A DNA stretch of 64,000 nt from Chitinophaga oryzae (GTDB lineage Bacteria > Bacteroidota > Bacteroidia > Chitinophagales > Chitinophagaceae). Under the pieces are notes generated by a model. That model was not told the origin of the DNA, ran no database searches, and saw nothing but the letters and a program-made list of their open reading frames with translations. Positions within the stretch are counted from its first letter, which is position 1. Each line of letters begins with the position of its first letter. Below are positions 41,802-51,375 of the stretch, in pieces. The stretch spans positions 7,859,501-7,923,500 of the forward strand of contig NZ_CP051204.2 of NCBI RefSeq assembly GCF_012516375.2, in the 5' to 3' direction. Both the position numbers and the translations under genes were made by a program.

Positions 41802-43910
41802 TTACGACGCACTTACCACCCGTTTATACCGCAGACGTACAGAATTGATGGCCAGCACCACATCGGAAAGGCCCATCACTCCTGCGCCCACAATAGGATT
41901 GAGTAGTCCGAGCGCCGCCACCGGGATGGCCACCACGTTGTATATAAACGCCCAGAAAAGGTTTTGTCTGATAGTCAGGTAAGTGTGTTTCCCCAGTCCC
42001 AGCGCCAGCGGCAGACTGCCCAGGTTATTATTCAACAGCACCACGTTAGCGCTCTGCATGGCCACCTGCGTGGCATCGCTGAGCGAAATACCGATGGTGG
42101 CTTTGGAAAGCGCGGGCGCGTCGTTGATACCGTCGCCCACCATGGCGGTGGGTGACTGCTGTATAAAACGGTCGATCTGTTCCAGTTTCTGTTGTGGCGA
42201 CTGTTCGGCGTATACTTCGGTAATACCCAGCGCGGCGGCCAGTTCCCCGCATTTACGGGCAGTATCGCCGCTGAGCAGCACCGGCTGTATACCGGAGGCT
42301 TTCAGCTGCCGGACCACCATAGCCGCTTCCGGCCGTATTTCATCTGCGAAATCGAGCCATCCCATGAGGGCGCCGTTGCGTACCAGGTAAAGGTTATGAT
42401 GATCGTCATCAGTCAGACCGGCAGCCATGCGGAAGGATCCCAGCTGCCATTCGTTGCCTTCTTTGTCTTTGGCGCGCATGCCCAGTCCCCTGTGCTCCCG
42501 CACCTGCTGCAGCGGCACTTCTCCGGCCTGTTTCCACATGGCCGCCACGGAGCGTGCAATAGGATGGGAAGAGTATTTTTCCAGGCTGTAAACGATCTGC
42601 CGGAAGGCAGTGTCTTCCATCGTGGTATGATAATCACGGAGGGTGAGTTTGCCCGTTGTGAGCGTACCTGTTTTATCGAATACCACCCGTTTGATGTCTT
42701 TAAACAGCTCGAGGGTATGCCCTCCTTTGATAAGGATGCCGTTGCGCGCAGCACGTCCCAGTCCGACCATAACAGCCGCCGGGGTGGCGAGTCCCATTGC
42801 GCAGGGACAGGCGATCACCAGTACGGCGATGCTGCGCATCATAGCAGTGCCGAAGGTGGTGTGACCGATAAAATACCATCCCAGGAAAGTAACGATGGCG
42901 ATACCCAGCACCAGTGGCACAAAAATGGCGCTGATGCGGTCGGCCAGCCGCTGCATGGGCGGCTTGTCGCTCTGGGCCTGCTTTACCAGGTCTATGATGT
43001 AAGACAGCACGGTGTCTTTGCCGGTAGCCGTGATGTATACTTTAATGCTGCCGTCTTCCAGGAGGGTACCGCCGATCACTTTGTCTTTTTCTTTTTTGCT
43101 GACAGGATCGCTTTCCCCGGTGATCATGGATTCGTTGACATGTGCGCTGCCCCAGTAGATGGTGCCGTCCATGGGTATTTTATCGCCGGTGTTAACCAGC
43201 ACGCAGTCGCCGGGACGGAGCGTCCGGTTGTCTACCTCGCGGATATGTTCGTGCCCCTGGTCGGTATTGATCAGCCGTGCCGTGGTGATCTGCATACGGG
43301 CCAGTTCCGCAATAGCGGTGGTGGTTTGCCTGACGGATTTTTCTTCCAGCAGGTTCCCCAGGAATACCAGGGTGATGATGGCAGCCGTCGTTTCGAAGAA
43401 GAGATAGTCGGGATTGCCGTTGATGAGCGCACCGATAACGCTGTAAAAGAAGGCCGCCGAAGCTCCGAGGGTGACCAGCACGTCCATATTGGCCATGCGG
43501 TTCATGAGGGAGCGGAGGGCGCTTTTACCAAAATGCCACAGCCCGGTGAGAAATACCGGCAGGGTCAGCCAGAACTGCGTCCAGGGGTTATGCAGCCAGT
43601 GCCAGTCCACCCACATATGCAGCAGGAGTGGCAGTGTAAATATTAAACAAAAGAAAAATTTAAAAGTCAGGGTTTGGTAGGCCGGTACTTTGGCCGGCGC
43701 CTGATCAGGCATTACCACACGGAAACCGAGATCGTTGATGCCGTTGAGCACTTCAGCCGAATCGGCTCCGGCGGGGGCGGTAAAACTCACCTCCTCCGTC
43801 GCAAAGCTGACGTTGATATTTTCCATGCCTTTTTTCTCGAGGTATCGGGATACGCTGAGCGCACAATTGGTGCAGTGCATGCCTTCCACCTTACAGCTAA
43901 CTGGTGTCAT
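41802..43910 (-). CDS. copA: Copper-translocating P1B-type ATPase
   Basis: A 702-residue copper exporter. One N-terminal heavy-metal-associated domain carries GMHCTNCA (C13, C16). The membrane CPC motif in VIACPCAMGLATPAA, the phosphorylation motif DKTGTLTTG, the SSHPIA histidine-proline motif and the hinge GDGINDAPAL are present. Length and domain count match bacterial CopA. No copper chaperone or CueR-like regulator is adjacent. It diverges from tsaE across 131 nt. Confidence 0.95.
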   Translation of the reverse strand: MTPVSCKVEGMHCTNCALSVSRYLEKKGMENINVSFATEEVSFTAPAGADSAEVLNGINDLGFRVVMPDQAPAKVPAYQTLTFKFFFCLIFTLPLLLHMWVDWHWLHNPWTQFWLTLPVFLTGLWHFGKSALRSLMNRMANMDVLVTLGASAAFFYSVIGALINGNPDYLFFETTAAIITLVFLGNLLEEKSVRQTTTAIAELARMQITTARLINTDQGHEHIREVDNRTLRPGDCVLVNTGDKIPMDGTIYWGSAHVNESMITGESDPVSKKEKDKVIGGTLLEDGSIKVYITATGKDTVLSYIIDLVKQAQSDKPPMQRLADRISAIFVPLVLGIAIVTFLGWYFIGHTTFGTAMMRSIAVLVIACPCAMGLATPAAVMVGLGRAARNGILIKGGHTLELFKDIKRVVFDKTGTLTTGKLTLRDYHTTMEDTAFRQIVYSLEKYSSHPIARSVAAMWKQAGEVPLQQVREHRGLGMRAKDKEGNEWQLGSFRMAAGLTDDDHHNLYLVRNGALMGWLDFADEIRPEAAMVVRQLKASGIQPVLLSGDTARKCGELAAALGITEVYAEQSPQQKLEQIDRFIQQSPTAMVGDGINDAPALSKATIGISLSDATQVAMQSANVVLLNNNLGSLPLALGLGKHTYLTIRQNLFWAFIYNVVAIPVAALGLLNPIVGAGVMGLSDVVLAINSVRLRYKRVVSAS

Positions 43911-44030
43911 GGTGTCTCCTTTTTTCCGGTTGTAAAATTACCCCATGGCAGGGTAAGCTGGTCAAATATTAATGCAACAGCGTGTAGATTTAACATATCG
44001 CTGCTGCCTGAAAAAACAGCTATAAATCGC

Positions 44031-44038
44031 TACATTTG
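44031..44038 (+). promoter_or_regulatory. Candidate tsaE promoter, -7 box
   Basis: TACATTTG fits TAnnTTTG and ends only 3 nt before the ATG at 44042. If used, the mRNA would be leaderless or nearly so. Confidence 0.35.
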
Positions 44039-44041
44039 CCT

Positions 44042-44479
44042 ATGCAATGGACATTTACGCTGGAACAGCTGCCGGAGGTAGCCGGTGCTTTCTGGGATTA
44101 TTTTGGCGATAAACAGGTATTTACGCTTAACGGCCCCATGGGCGCCGGTAAAACCACGATGATCAAAGCTTTATGTGCGGCCAAAGGGGTAGCCGACGCC
44201 ACCGCCAGCCCCACTTTTTCCATTATCAATGAATACGGTTACCTCGATGCACAGGGAAAACCGCAACGGATCTACCACCTGGACCTCTACCGGCTGAAGG
44301 ACGAAAACGACGCTATCAGCGCCGGTGTGGAAGACACGATTTACCAGGATGCCATCAGTTTTCTGGAATGGCCGGACATAGTAGCCCCCCTGCTGCCTCC
44401 CGATACCATCCACCTTCAGCTGGAGGTACTGCCCGACCAAAAAAGGGTACTTCGCGAAATCTCCGCATCTGACAAATAG
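44042..44479 (+). CDS. tsaE: TsaE, ATPase for tRNA t6A modification
   Basis: A 145-residue P-loop ATPase that works with TsaB/TsaC/TsaD to make threonylcarbamoyl-adenosine at position 37 of ANN-decoding tRNAs. Walker A is GPMGAGKTT near 35-43; SPTFSIINEY and HLDLYRLKDENDA are typical TsaE strings, and FLEWPD lies near the end. The ATG at 44042 is preferred to the TTG two codons upstream. It lies 40 nt before ald; tsaE-ald linkage is common in Bacteroidota. Confidence 0.93.
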   Translation: MQWTFTLEQLPEVAGAFWDYFGDKQVFTLNGPMGAGKTTMIKALCAAKGVADATASPTFSIINEYGYLDAQGKPQRIYHLDLYRLKDENDAISAGVEDTIYQDAISFLEWPDIVAPLLPPDTIHLQLEVLPDQKRVLREISASDK

Positions 44480-44519
44480 TGTATCTTTACAAATACAGAA
44501 AAACAATATTGACCGATTT

Positions 44520-45737
44520 ATGGAGCAAAGGCAAAAACCTGTAGTGAGTGCTGGCTTTACTTATTCACCTCTGGAAGAAACGCTGGATATCCCACAAAAA
44601 AATTCCCGTTTATTTATCGGTATACCCAAAGAAAATTCCTTCCAGGAAAACCGGATTGCCCTGACGCCCGACGCGGTTAGCATCCTGGCTGCACACGGAC
44701 ATCATATCGTGGTGGAGCATAAAGCCGGCGATGGTTCACATTATTACGACACCGACTATTCAGAGGCCGGCGCAGAAATCGTTTACGACAAAAGGGAAGT
44801 CTTCAAGGCAGAGATCATCGTCAAATCGGCACCGCTGAACGACGAGGAAATAGAACTCTTACATCCCCACCAGATCGTTATCTCCCCCATCCACCTGGCC
44901 GCGCTGAAAGCGCCGCAGGTGCAGAAGATGATGGACAAACGCATCACCCTGTTGTCTTTCGAAAATCTGAAAGACGATGCCGGCACCTATCCCATTGTAA
45001 GGGCGATGAGTGAAATTGCCGGCGGCGCGGTAATGCTTATTGCCGGGCAATACCTGAGCAACGGCAATAAAGGCAAAGGTATCCTGCTGGGCGGCATTAC
45101 CGGTATACCCCCTACCAAGGTGGTGATCATCGGGGCCGGCATTGTAGGCGAATTTGCGGCACGTACCGCCATGGCGCTGGGAGCTTCCGTCAAAGTGTTT
45201 GACAACAATATCTATAAACTGAAAAGGCTCCAGAACAATATAGGAGTGCGCGTATTCACGTCCGTGATACAGCCCAAAGTGTTGGCGGAGCAATTACGCA
45301 ATGCCGATGTGGCGGTGGGCGCCCTCTCTTCGCAGAGCGGCCGTACGCCTATCGTGGTCACAGAAGCAATGGTCAGCAACATGAAAGCCGGCTCTGTGAT
45401 CGTGGATGTGAGTATCGACCGCGGCGGCTGTTTCGAAACATCAGAAATCACCAGCCACGAGAACCCGGTTTTCAAAAAATATGACGTAGTACACTATTGT
45501 GTACCCAATATCCCGTCCGGCTTTGCCCGCACCGCCTCCGAAGCGATCAGCAACGTCCTGATGCCGCTGCTGGTGGAAGCTGCCGACGACGGTGGTTTCG
45601 AAAACCTGGTATGGATCAAACGCGGCGTAAGAAACGGGATTTACCTGTACAAAGGAGCGCTGACCAACTACCATCTCAGCGAAAAATTCAAACTTAAATA
45701 TACAGACCTGGAGCTGCTGTTAGCGGTCAAAGGATAA
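44520..45737 (+). CDS. ald: Alanine dehydrogenase / AlaDH-PNT family
   Basis: A 405-residue NAD-dependent dehydrogenase of the alanine dehydrogenase/PNT family, converting L-alanine to pyruvate and ammonia. The N-terminal catalytic domain has IGIPKENSFQENRIALTP, where the first Lys/Arg contacts substrate, and the NAD domain has VVIIGAGIVGEFAARTA (GxGxxG). An N-terminal extension of about 30 residues precedes the usual start, typical of the Bacteroidota form. A perfect palindrome terminator follows 49 nt after the stop. Confidence 0.93.
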   Translation: MEQRQKPVVSAGFTYSPLEETLDIPQKNSRLFIGIPKENSFQENRIALTPDAVSILAAHGHHIVVEHKAGDGSHYYDTDYSEAGAEIVYDKREVFKAEIIVKSAPLNDEEIELLHPHQIVISPIHLAALKAPQVQKMMDKRITLLSFENLKDDAGTYPIVRAMSEIAGGAVMLIAGQYLSNGNKGKGILLGGITGIPPTKVVIIGAGIVGEFAARTAMALGASVKVFDNNIYKLKRLQNNIGVRVFTSVIQPKVLAEQLRNADVAVGALSSQSGRTPIVVTEAMVSNMKAGSVIVDVSIDRGGCFETSEITSHENPVFKKYDVVHYCVPNIPSGFARTASEAISNVLMPLLVEAADDGGFENLVWIKRGVRNGIYLYKGALTNYHLSEKFKLKYTDLELLLAVKG

Positions 45738-45786
45738 CGGTGATGATCACGATTTTTACAACTGTCGCTGATAAGCGAAGATGTTC

Positions 45787-45833
45787 ATAAAACAAAGCGC
45801 CGATGATATAACATCATCGGCGCTTTGTTTTAT
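45787..45833. terminator. Perfect palindrome, bidirectional terminator
   Basis: A perfect 21-bp stem (45787-45807 with 45813-45833) and 5-nt loop between the convergent ald and uppP genes. The ends are ATAAAACAAAG and CTTTGTTTTAT, giving T-rich 3' tails on both strands. Confidence 0.8.
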
Positions 45834-45885
45834 AACGCTATCCCGACATAGTCCGCGGTTGCAGCCCCGGGTCCCGGGAATGAAA

Positions 45886-46680
45886 TCATAATTGTTTTCC
45901 CATCAGGATGGCGGCAATGATAATAGCGCCAACGATGATGCGGTAATAGCCCCACATCTTAAACCCGTACTTTTTCAGGGTGCCGATGAAGAACTTAATA
46001 GCGGCCATAGCCACGATGAAAGCCACGATATTACCTACCAGCAGCAGTTTCAGGTTTTCCGGATGCGCCAGCAGCAGCTCCCTGCCTTTGAGCAGTTTGT
46101 AACCGGTGGCGGCGGCCATGGTAGGTACGGCCAGGAAAAAAGAGAATTCGGCCGCCTGGCTACGGGTAAGCTTCTGCTGCATACCGCCGATAATAGTGGC
46201 GGCACTGCGGCTTACGCCCGGTATCAGCGCCAGGCACTGGAAGAAACCGATCCGCAGGGCAGTGAACATGCTCATTTTCTCGTCTGTATCGATCGTTGGC
46301 TTCTGAAACCAGTTATCCACAAACAGCAGCACGAAACCTCCCAGCAGCAGGGTGATACCTACGGTGAGCGGGCTTTCCAGCAGCTGGTCTATTTTATCGC
46401 TGAAGAGATAACCGGCAATAAGGGCGGGAATCACCGCTACCACCAGTTTAAGGTAGAAATTGAACCTGTTTTTATCGAAAACAAGGAATTTCCGCCAGTA
46501 TAATACCACAACGGCCAGGATGGCGCCCAGTTGTATCACTACTTCAAACAGTTTGGTAAATTCATCGTCTTTAATACCCAAGAGGGAGCTGGCAATGATC
46601 ATATGCCCTGTGGAGGAAATAGGCAGAAATTCCGTCAGCCCTTCCACAATGGCAATAATGATAGCATGGAAGAAGTTCAT
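45886..46680 (-). CDS. uppP: Undecaprenyl-diphosphatase
   Basis: A 264-residue integral membrane phosphatase that recycles the undecaprenyl carrier lipid for wall and O-antigen synthesis. Family motifs are [15 protein letters not shown] near 12-26 and [16 protein letters not shown] near 155-170, which together form the active site. About eight hydrophobic helices are present. It is the last gene of the minus-strand row ftsX - DUF3098 - uppP, all envelope-related. Confidence 0.95.
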   Translation of the reverse strand: MNFFHAIIIAIVEGLTEFLPISSTGHMIIASSLLGIKDDEFTKLFEVVIQLGAILAVVVLYWRKFLVFDKNRFNFYLKLVVAVIPALIAGYLFSDKIDQLLESPLTVGITLLLGGFVLLFVDNWFQKPTIDTDEKMSMFTALRIGFFQCLALIPGVSRSAATIIGGMQQKLTRSQAAEFSFFLAVPTMAAATGYKLLKGRELLLAHPENLKLLLVGNIVAFIVAMAAIKFFIGTLKKYGFKMWGYYRIIVGAIIIAAILMGKQL

Positions 46681-46759
46681 TAAAACAAGTATGGTTAAAA
46701 TGTGATAAAAAAAGCGATGAGGGCATCATCGCTGTCATTATATGATCGTTGGCTCAAAA

Positions 46760-47041
46760 TTACTCTTTCGTTTTGGGGCGGGCCATGATAGCATACACTT
46801 CAATCAGCAGTCCCAGTACGATGACAATAGGCGCCAGTGTGATACGGCGGAAGCTGTACACCTCTTCCGGCTTGAATGCATTAGGGTCGTTGCTGTTGCC
46901 ACCCATCATAAGGAGGAACCCGATAACGATGACCACAATGCCTGCCAGCATAAATTTGTAGTTTTCTTTAGGAAAGATAGGCCGGCTGTCGGTCACCTGG
47001 GTATCTTTTGTCACAGTTGATCTGAGCGTTTCTTTAGCCAT
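46760..47041 (-). CDS. DUF3098 small membrane protein
   Basis: A 93-residue protein with two transmembrane helices (about 29-46 and 69-87) separated by a short loop (SNDPNAFKPEEVYSFRR). This is the DUF3098 pattern, found next to ftsX in Bacteroidota. It starts 28 nt after ftsX. A role in cell division or with the FtsEX complex is suggested only by this conserved placement. Confidence 0.85.
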   Translation of the reverse strand: MAKETLRSTVTKDTQVTDSRPIFPKENYKFMLAGIVVIVIGFLLMMGGNSNDPNAFKPEEVYSFRRITLAPIVIVLGLLIEVYAIMARPKTKE

Positions 47042-47069
47042 AGTGTTTATAAGTTAAGATGATGTTGTA

Positions 47070-47942
47070 TTAATAAAGATCGTCCAGTTTCAGCCGCAGG
47101 TATTTCATCACGGAGCGGTGGGTACTGAACAGGGAGATAGCGATGCCTACGACGATCATGCCGAGGAAAAGCAGGGCGATCATCAGGTTATCGCGTAATC
47201 CGTTCAGCTCCGGCAGCGCTTTATCGGCAAAGGACAGGATGCCCAGCAGGCCGGCGATGGCAATGAGCGCGCTGATAGCGCCATTGGCAATGCTGCGGAG
47301 ATCGAACGGTTTGGCGATGAACCAGCGGGTAGCGCCCACCATCTGCATGGTTTTGATCAGGAAACGGTTGCTGAACATCGCCAGGCGGATGGTATTGTCG
47401 ATCAGGAAGATGACCACCAGCGCCAGCAGGCAGCTGATAATGAGGATCACCATCCCTATTTTATTCACGTTTTCGTTCAGTTTCTGCACCAGGCTGCGCT
47501 GATAGGATATCTCCCGTACGATATTCTGCTGGGTGAGATTGTTTTCGATGACCTTCAGGCTGTCGGTGTTCACATAATTGGCGTTGGCCTTGATGTTGAT
47601 GCTGGCATACAGTGGGTTGTACTGCAGCAGCTGGATGAAATCCTCGCCAAAGTCTTTCTTAAAGCGCTCTGCCGCCACATCTTTCGATACGTATTCGATG
47701 GATTTGATATACGGTTTATGTGCAATGGAGTCGCGCAGGGCCGTCGCCTGGTTCTCTTTCACATTATCTCTCAGAATCACCTGTATTTCAATGTTTTCCT
47801 TGAAATACTTGCTGAGCTTGCTGGCATGGATGACCACCAGACCCAGGGTGCCCAATGAAAACAATACCAGCGCTACCCCGATAATGGAGTAGATATAGGA
47901 CGGTTTAGACTTCTTTGCTGATGATTTCCCGGATTGCGCCAT
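47070..47942 (-). CDS. ftsX: FtsX-like cell-division permease subunit
   Basis: A 290-residue membrane protein of the FtsX family. A first helix at about 17-38, a periplasmic domain (45-165, with EIQVILRDN) and three more helices (about 170-195, 220-245, 255-280) give the FtsX topology. FtsX pairs with the ATPase FtsE to control cell wall hydrolases at division; ftsE is not in this neighbourhood. First gene of a three-gene envelope row. Confidence 0.9.
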   Translation of the reverse strand: MAQSGKSSAKKSKPSYIYSIIGVALVLFSLGTLGLVVIHASKLSKYFKENIEIQVILRDNVKENQATALRDSIAHKPYIKSIEYVSKDVAAERFKKDFGEDFIQLLQYNPLYASINIKANANYVNTDSLKVIENNLTQQNIVREISYQRSLVQKLNENVNKIGMVILIISCLLALVVIFLIDNTIRLAMFSNRFLIKTMQMVGATRWFIAKPFDLRSIANGAISALIAIAGLLGILSFADKALPELNGLRDNLMIALLFLGMIVVGIAISLFSTHRSVMKYLRLKLDDLY

Positions 47943-48204
47943 TAATCTTGCAGTTTATCGGCGAAAATAATAAAAATTAGTAGTTATGTGTTTAATTTTG
48001 CCAGTCGAACCTGTCACTGGCGACAATATATGTTAAGAAAACGGCAATATATAAAGATGTTGGGGGATGTCATTGCTGTATTAATATTTTTAACATTATT
48101 TTGCCGGAACGGCATCAACCGGTTTTAAATTTATAACTGATAACGCGGTAAAGACCGGATGTATTGTTTATATCCGGACAGTTACCGTTCATCTACATTG
48201 AGAT

Positions 48205-50970
48205 ATGGAATACAATTTCAGGGCAATCGAGAAAAAATGGCAACAGCAATGGAAGGAGTCCCACGCTTATAAAGTAAGCAATGACAGCCCCAGGCCCAAA
48301 TGTTACGTGCTGGACATGTTCCCCTACCCTTCCGGGGCCGGCCTGCATGTTGGTCACCCGCTGGGTTATATTGCAACAGACATCTACTCCCGCTATAAAA
48401 GGCTAAAAGGCTTTAATGTACTGCATCCCATGGGATACGACGCTTTCGGCCTGCCGGCGGAGCAATACGCCCTGGAAACCGGACAGCATCCCGCCGTGAC
48501 CACCGCCCGGAACATCAAGGCGTTCCGGGAACAGCTGGACAATATCGGCTTTTGTTATGACTGGGACCGCGAGGTTAACACCAGCGACCCATCCTACTAT
48601 AAATGGACACAGTGGATTTTCCTGCAGCTGTTTGAGAGCTGGTACAACCGCCTCAACGCAAAGGCAGAGCCCATCAGCACCCTGACGGCCATCTTCGAAC
48701 AGGAAGGCAACAGCCGCCACGCCTGTCCCGGCGACCGTCAGCGTACCTTCACTGCCGCCGAATGGAAAAGCTACTCCGAAAAAGAACAACGGGAAGTACT
48801 CATGCAGTACCGCCTCGCCTTCCTCGACTACGCCGAAGTGAACTGGTGCGCTGCCCTGGGCACCGTACTGGCCAACGACGAGGTGATCAACGGTGTGAGT
48901 GAACGCGGCGGCTTCCCCGTCGTGAAAAAGAAAATGCGCCAGTGGTTCCTGCGCATCACGGAATATGCCGACCGCCTGCTGACAGGCCTCGAAACGGTTA
49001 ACTTCAGCGATGCCATGAAAGAAATGCAGCGCAACTGGATCGGCAAAAGCCAGGGGGCCGAACTTGCCTTCTCCCTCAAAGGCTCCGATCACCGCATCGA
49101 AGTATATACCACCCGTCCGGACACCATCTTCGGGGTGGACTTCATCGTGATCGCACCGGAACATGAGCTGGTACAACAAATCACCACCGCCGGACAAAAA
49201 GCGGAGGTGGAAAAATACCTCGAATACGTACAAAGCCGCTCCGAAAGAGAACGTATGGCAGACGTGAAACAAATCACCGGCTGCTTTACCGGCGCATACG
49301 CCATCAACCCGTTCAACGGCCGCGAAATACCGGTATGGACCGCGGAATACGTACTGGCAGGCTATGGCACCGGCGCCGTCATGGCCGTGCCCTGCGGCGA
49401 CCAGCGTGACTTCAGCTTCGCCCGCCACTTCAACATCCCCATCACCAATATCATCGGGGATGCATTCAACGGCGAAGAAGCCAATCCCACCAAGGACGCC
49501 ACCCTGCAAAACAGCGGCTTCCTCGATGGCATGGACATGAAACCCGCCATGGACGTGGTGATCAATAAACTGGAAGAGATGAAGATCGGCAAACGCCAGA
49601 TCAACTTCAAAATGCGCGACGCCGGCTTCAGCCGCCAGCGCTACTGGGGCGAACCCTTCCCGATCGTGTTTAAAGACGGCGTTGCCTACCCCCTGGAAGA
49701 AAAAGACCTCCCGCTGGAACTGCCACACGTAGACCAATACAAACCAGGAGAAGAAGGAGAAGGCCCGCTGGCCAATATCACCGACTGGGTAAACGTAGCA
49801 CCCGGCGTAAAACGCGAAACCAACACCATGCCCGGCTACGCCGGCAGCAGCTGGTACTTCCTCCGCTATATGGACCCGCACAACAGCACCACCTTTGCCG
49901 ACCGTAAAGCCACGGACTACTGGAACCAGGTGGATGTATATGTAGGCGGTACCGAACATGCCGTAGGCCATCTGCTTTACTCCCGCATGTGGACCAAAGC
50001 CCTCTATGACCTGGGCCACATCGGATTCGACGAACCCTTCAAATCCCTGATCAACCAGGGTATGATTGGCGGTAGCTCCCGACTGGTATACCGTATCCGC
50101 GGTACCCACCAGTTTGTTTCTCATGGCCTGAAAGACCAGTACGAAACAGATCCGCTGCATGTCGACGTAAACATCGTAGACGGCGTGGAACTGGATACCG
50201 AAGCATTCAAAAAATGGAAATCCGACTACGCAGAAGCCACCTTCATCCTGGAAGACGGAAAATATATTTGTGGCGTGCTGTTGGAAAAAATGAGCAAACG
50301 CCTCTTCAACACCGTAAACCCGAACGACCTGGTGAATAAATTCGGCGCCGACACCTTCCGCATGTACGAGATGTTCCTCGGACCGGTAGAGCAGTCCAAG
50401 CCCTGGGACACCAAAGGTATTGAGGGAGTACACCGTTTCCTCAAGAAACTGTGGCGCCTCTTTGCGGACGAAAACAAAGGGCTCATCGTTACCAACGACG
50501 CCCCTACGCCGGAAGAGCTGAAAATATTACACAAAACCATCAACAAGATCGATGGCGACACCAACAGCTTCTCCTATAACACCGCCGTGAGCCAGTTTAT
50601 GATCTGTGTAAACGAACTCGCCACCCTGAAATGCCACAAACGTGCCGTACTGGAGCCGGTGCTGATATTGCTGACACCTTATGCGCCGCACTTCGCAGAA
50701 GAACTGTGGCACCTGCTGGGCAATACCACCAGCATCCTGGATGCCGCTTACCCGGTGTATGACGAAAGCTATACCAAAGAAAGCACCTTCAACTATCCCA
50801 TCGCGGTAAACGGTAAAACGCGCACGGAAATGGGCCTGCCGCTGGATGCCGACAACAGCGCCCTCGAAAAAGAAGTGCTGGCCAGCGAAGTAGTGCAGAA
50901 ATGGCTGGAAGGCAAACAACCTAAAAAAGTGATCATCGTGAAAGGCAGAATGATCAACGTGGTTATTTAG
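48205..50970 (+). CDS. leuS: Leucyl-tRNA synthetase
   Basis: A 921-residue class I synthetase. The HIGH-type motif is HVGH at 48-51 (YPSGAGLHVGHPLGY) and the KMSKS-type motif is KMSKR at 695-699, with Arg in the last position. The editing domain carries TTRPDTIFGVDFIVIAPEH. The zinc knuckle usually reading CxxC...CxxC has only one Cys left (NWCAAL ... SERGGF), and an insertion precedes it (about 165-195). Its stop TAG is the first three bases of a 32-bp inverted-repeat arm. Confidence 0.95.
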   Translation: MEYNFRAIEKKWQQQWKESHAYKVSNDSPRPKCYVLDMFPYPSGAGLHVGHPLGYIATDIYSRYKRLKGFNVLHPMGYDAFGLPAEQYALETGQHPAVTTARNIKAFREQLDNIGFCYDWDREVNTSDPSYYKWTQWIFLQLFESWYNRLNAKAEPISTLTAIFEQEGNSRHACPGDRQRTFTAAEWKSYSEKEQREVLMQYRLAFLDYAEVNWCAALGTVLANDEVINGVSERGGFPVVKKKMRQWFLRITEYADRLLTGLETVNFSDAMKEMQRNWIGKSQGAELAFSLKGSDHRIEVYTTRPDTIFGVDFIVIAPEHELVQQITTAGQKAEVEKYLEYVQSRSERERMADVKQITGCFTGAYAINPFNGREIPVWTAEYVLAGYGTGAVMAVPCGDQRDFSFARHFNIPITNIIGDAFNGEEANPTKDATLQNSGFLDGMDMKPAMDVVINKLEEMKIGKRQINFKMRDAGFSRQRYWGEPFPIVFKDGVAYPLEEKDLPLELPHVDQYKPGEEGEGPLANITDWVNVAPGVKRETNTMPGYAGSSWYFLRYMDPHNSTTFADRKATDYWNQVDVYVGGTEHAVGHLLYSRMWTKALYDLGHIGFDEPFKSLINQGMIGGSSRLVYRIRGTHQFVSHGLKDQYETDPLHVDVNIVDGVELDTEAFKKWKSDYAEATFILEDGKYICGVLLEKMSKRLFNTVNPNDLVNKFGADTFRMYEMFLGPVEQSKPWDTKGIEGVHRFLKKLWRLFADENKGLIVTNDAPTPEELKILHKTINKIDGDTNSFSYNTAVSQFMICVNELATLKCHKRAVLEPVLILLTPYAPHFAEELWHLLGNTTSILDAAYPVYDESYTKESTFNYPIAVNGKTRTEMGLPLDADNSALEKEVLASEVVQKWLEGKQPKKVIIVKGRMINVVI

Positions 50971-51099
50971 GGATTTTTTGATGTACGATTTTTTGATTTC
51001 GCCAACAGATAAAAAGCGAAGACCAAAGCAGATAATAACCGCTTTGGTCTTCGCTTTTTTATTCACAAAATCAAAAAATCGTACATCAAAAAATCCCTA
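50968..51099. repeat. Nested palindromic element, GATTTTTTGAT family, copy 2
   Basis: Perfect outer arms of 32 bp (50968-50999 with 51068-51099) each begin with TAGGGATTTTTTGATGTACG, where TAG is the stop codon of leuS on one side and of the 51097 gene on the other. A perfect 19-bp inner hairpin (51011-51029 with 51041-51059, 11-nt loop) contains GCGAAGACC and has T-rich tails on both strands. Same build as 39735-39867. Confidence 0.9.
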
Positions 51100-51357
51100 C
51101 ATCAGGATGATCCACCCGGTGATAAACGCCACCAGCATAATCAGAAAACCCGACAGCAACAACGCCAGCCCCTCTTCCCTGTCCTCCGCTATCAGCAGCA
51201 TTACGCCGACAATGCCGTAGGCTGCTACCAGCAATCCCAGCAGGATGCCCGCCGTATCCAGGTTATCGCCCTTGCCGATAGCCAGCGCAATGAAAAAAAT
51301 TAGCAGCGGGACCGCAGTGAGATAGGCTGTCTTCCATCTGAAGTTGCGCATAAGCAT
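51097..51357 (-). CDS. Small three-helix membrane protein, unknown
   Basis: About 86 residues (ATG at 51357; a second ATG at 51351 gives MRNFRWKTAYL; the longest frame to 51372 begins with TTG). Three hydrophobic segments: about 10-26, 34-53 and 62-83, with the acidic loop AEDREEG before the last. Fourth and last gene of the minus-strand operon with the Lgt-like and radical SAM genes. No family recognised. Its stop codon is part of the palindromic element at 50968-51099. Confidence 0.7.
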   Translation of the reverse strand: MLMRNFRWKTAYLTAVPLLIFFIALAIGKGDNLDTAGILLGLLVAAYGIVGVMLLIAEDREEGLALLLSGFLIMLVAFITGWIILM

Positions 51358-51375
51358 GGATTTGATCTGCAAACG

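Noticed and set aside
42192..43646. 484-codon open frame antisense to copA
   Set aside because: Overlaps all diagnostic P-type ATPase motifs on the other strand; no start context or homology signal.
48403..50433. 676-codon open frame antisense to leuS
   Set aside because: It lies wholly inside the recognised leuS gene on the other strand, has a composition rich in His, Val and Phe typical of reversed coding DNA in this genome, and no family motif.
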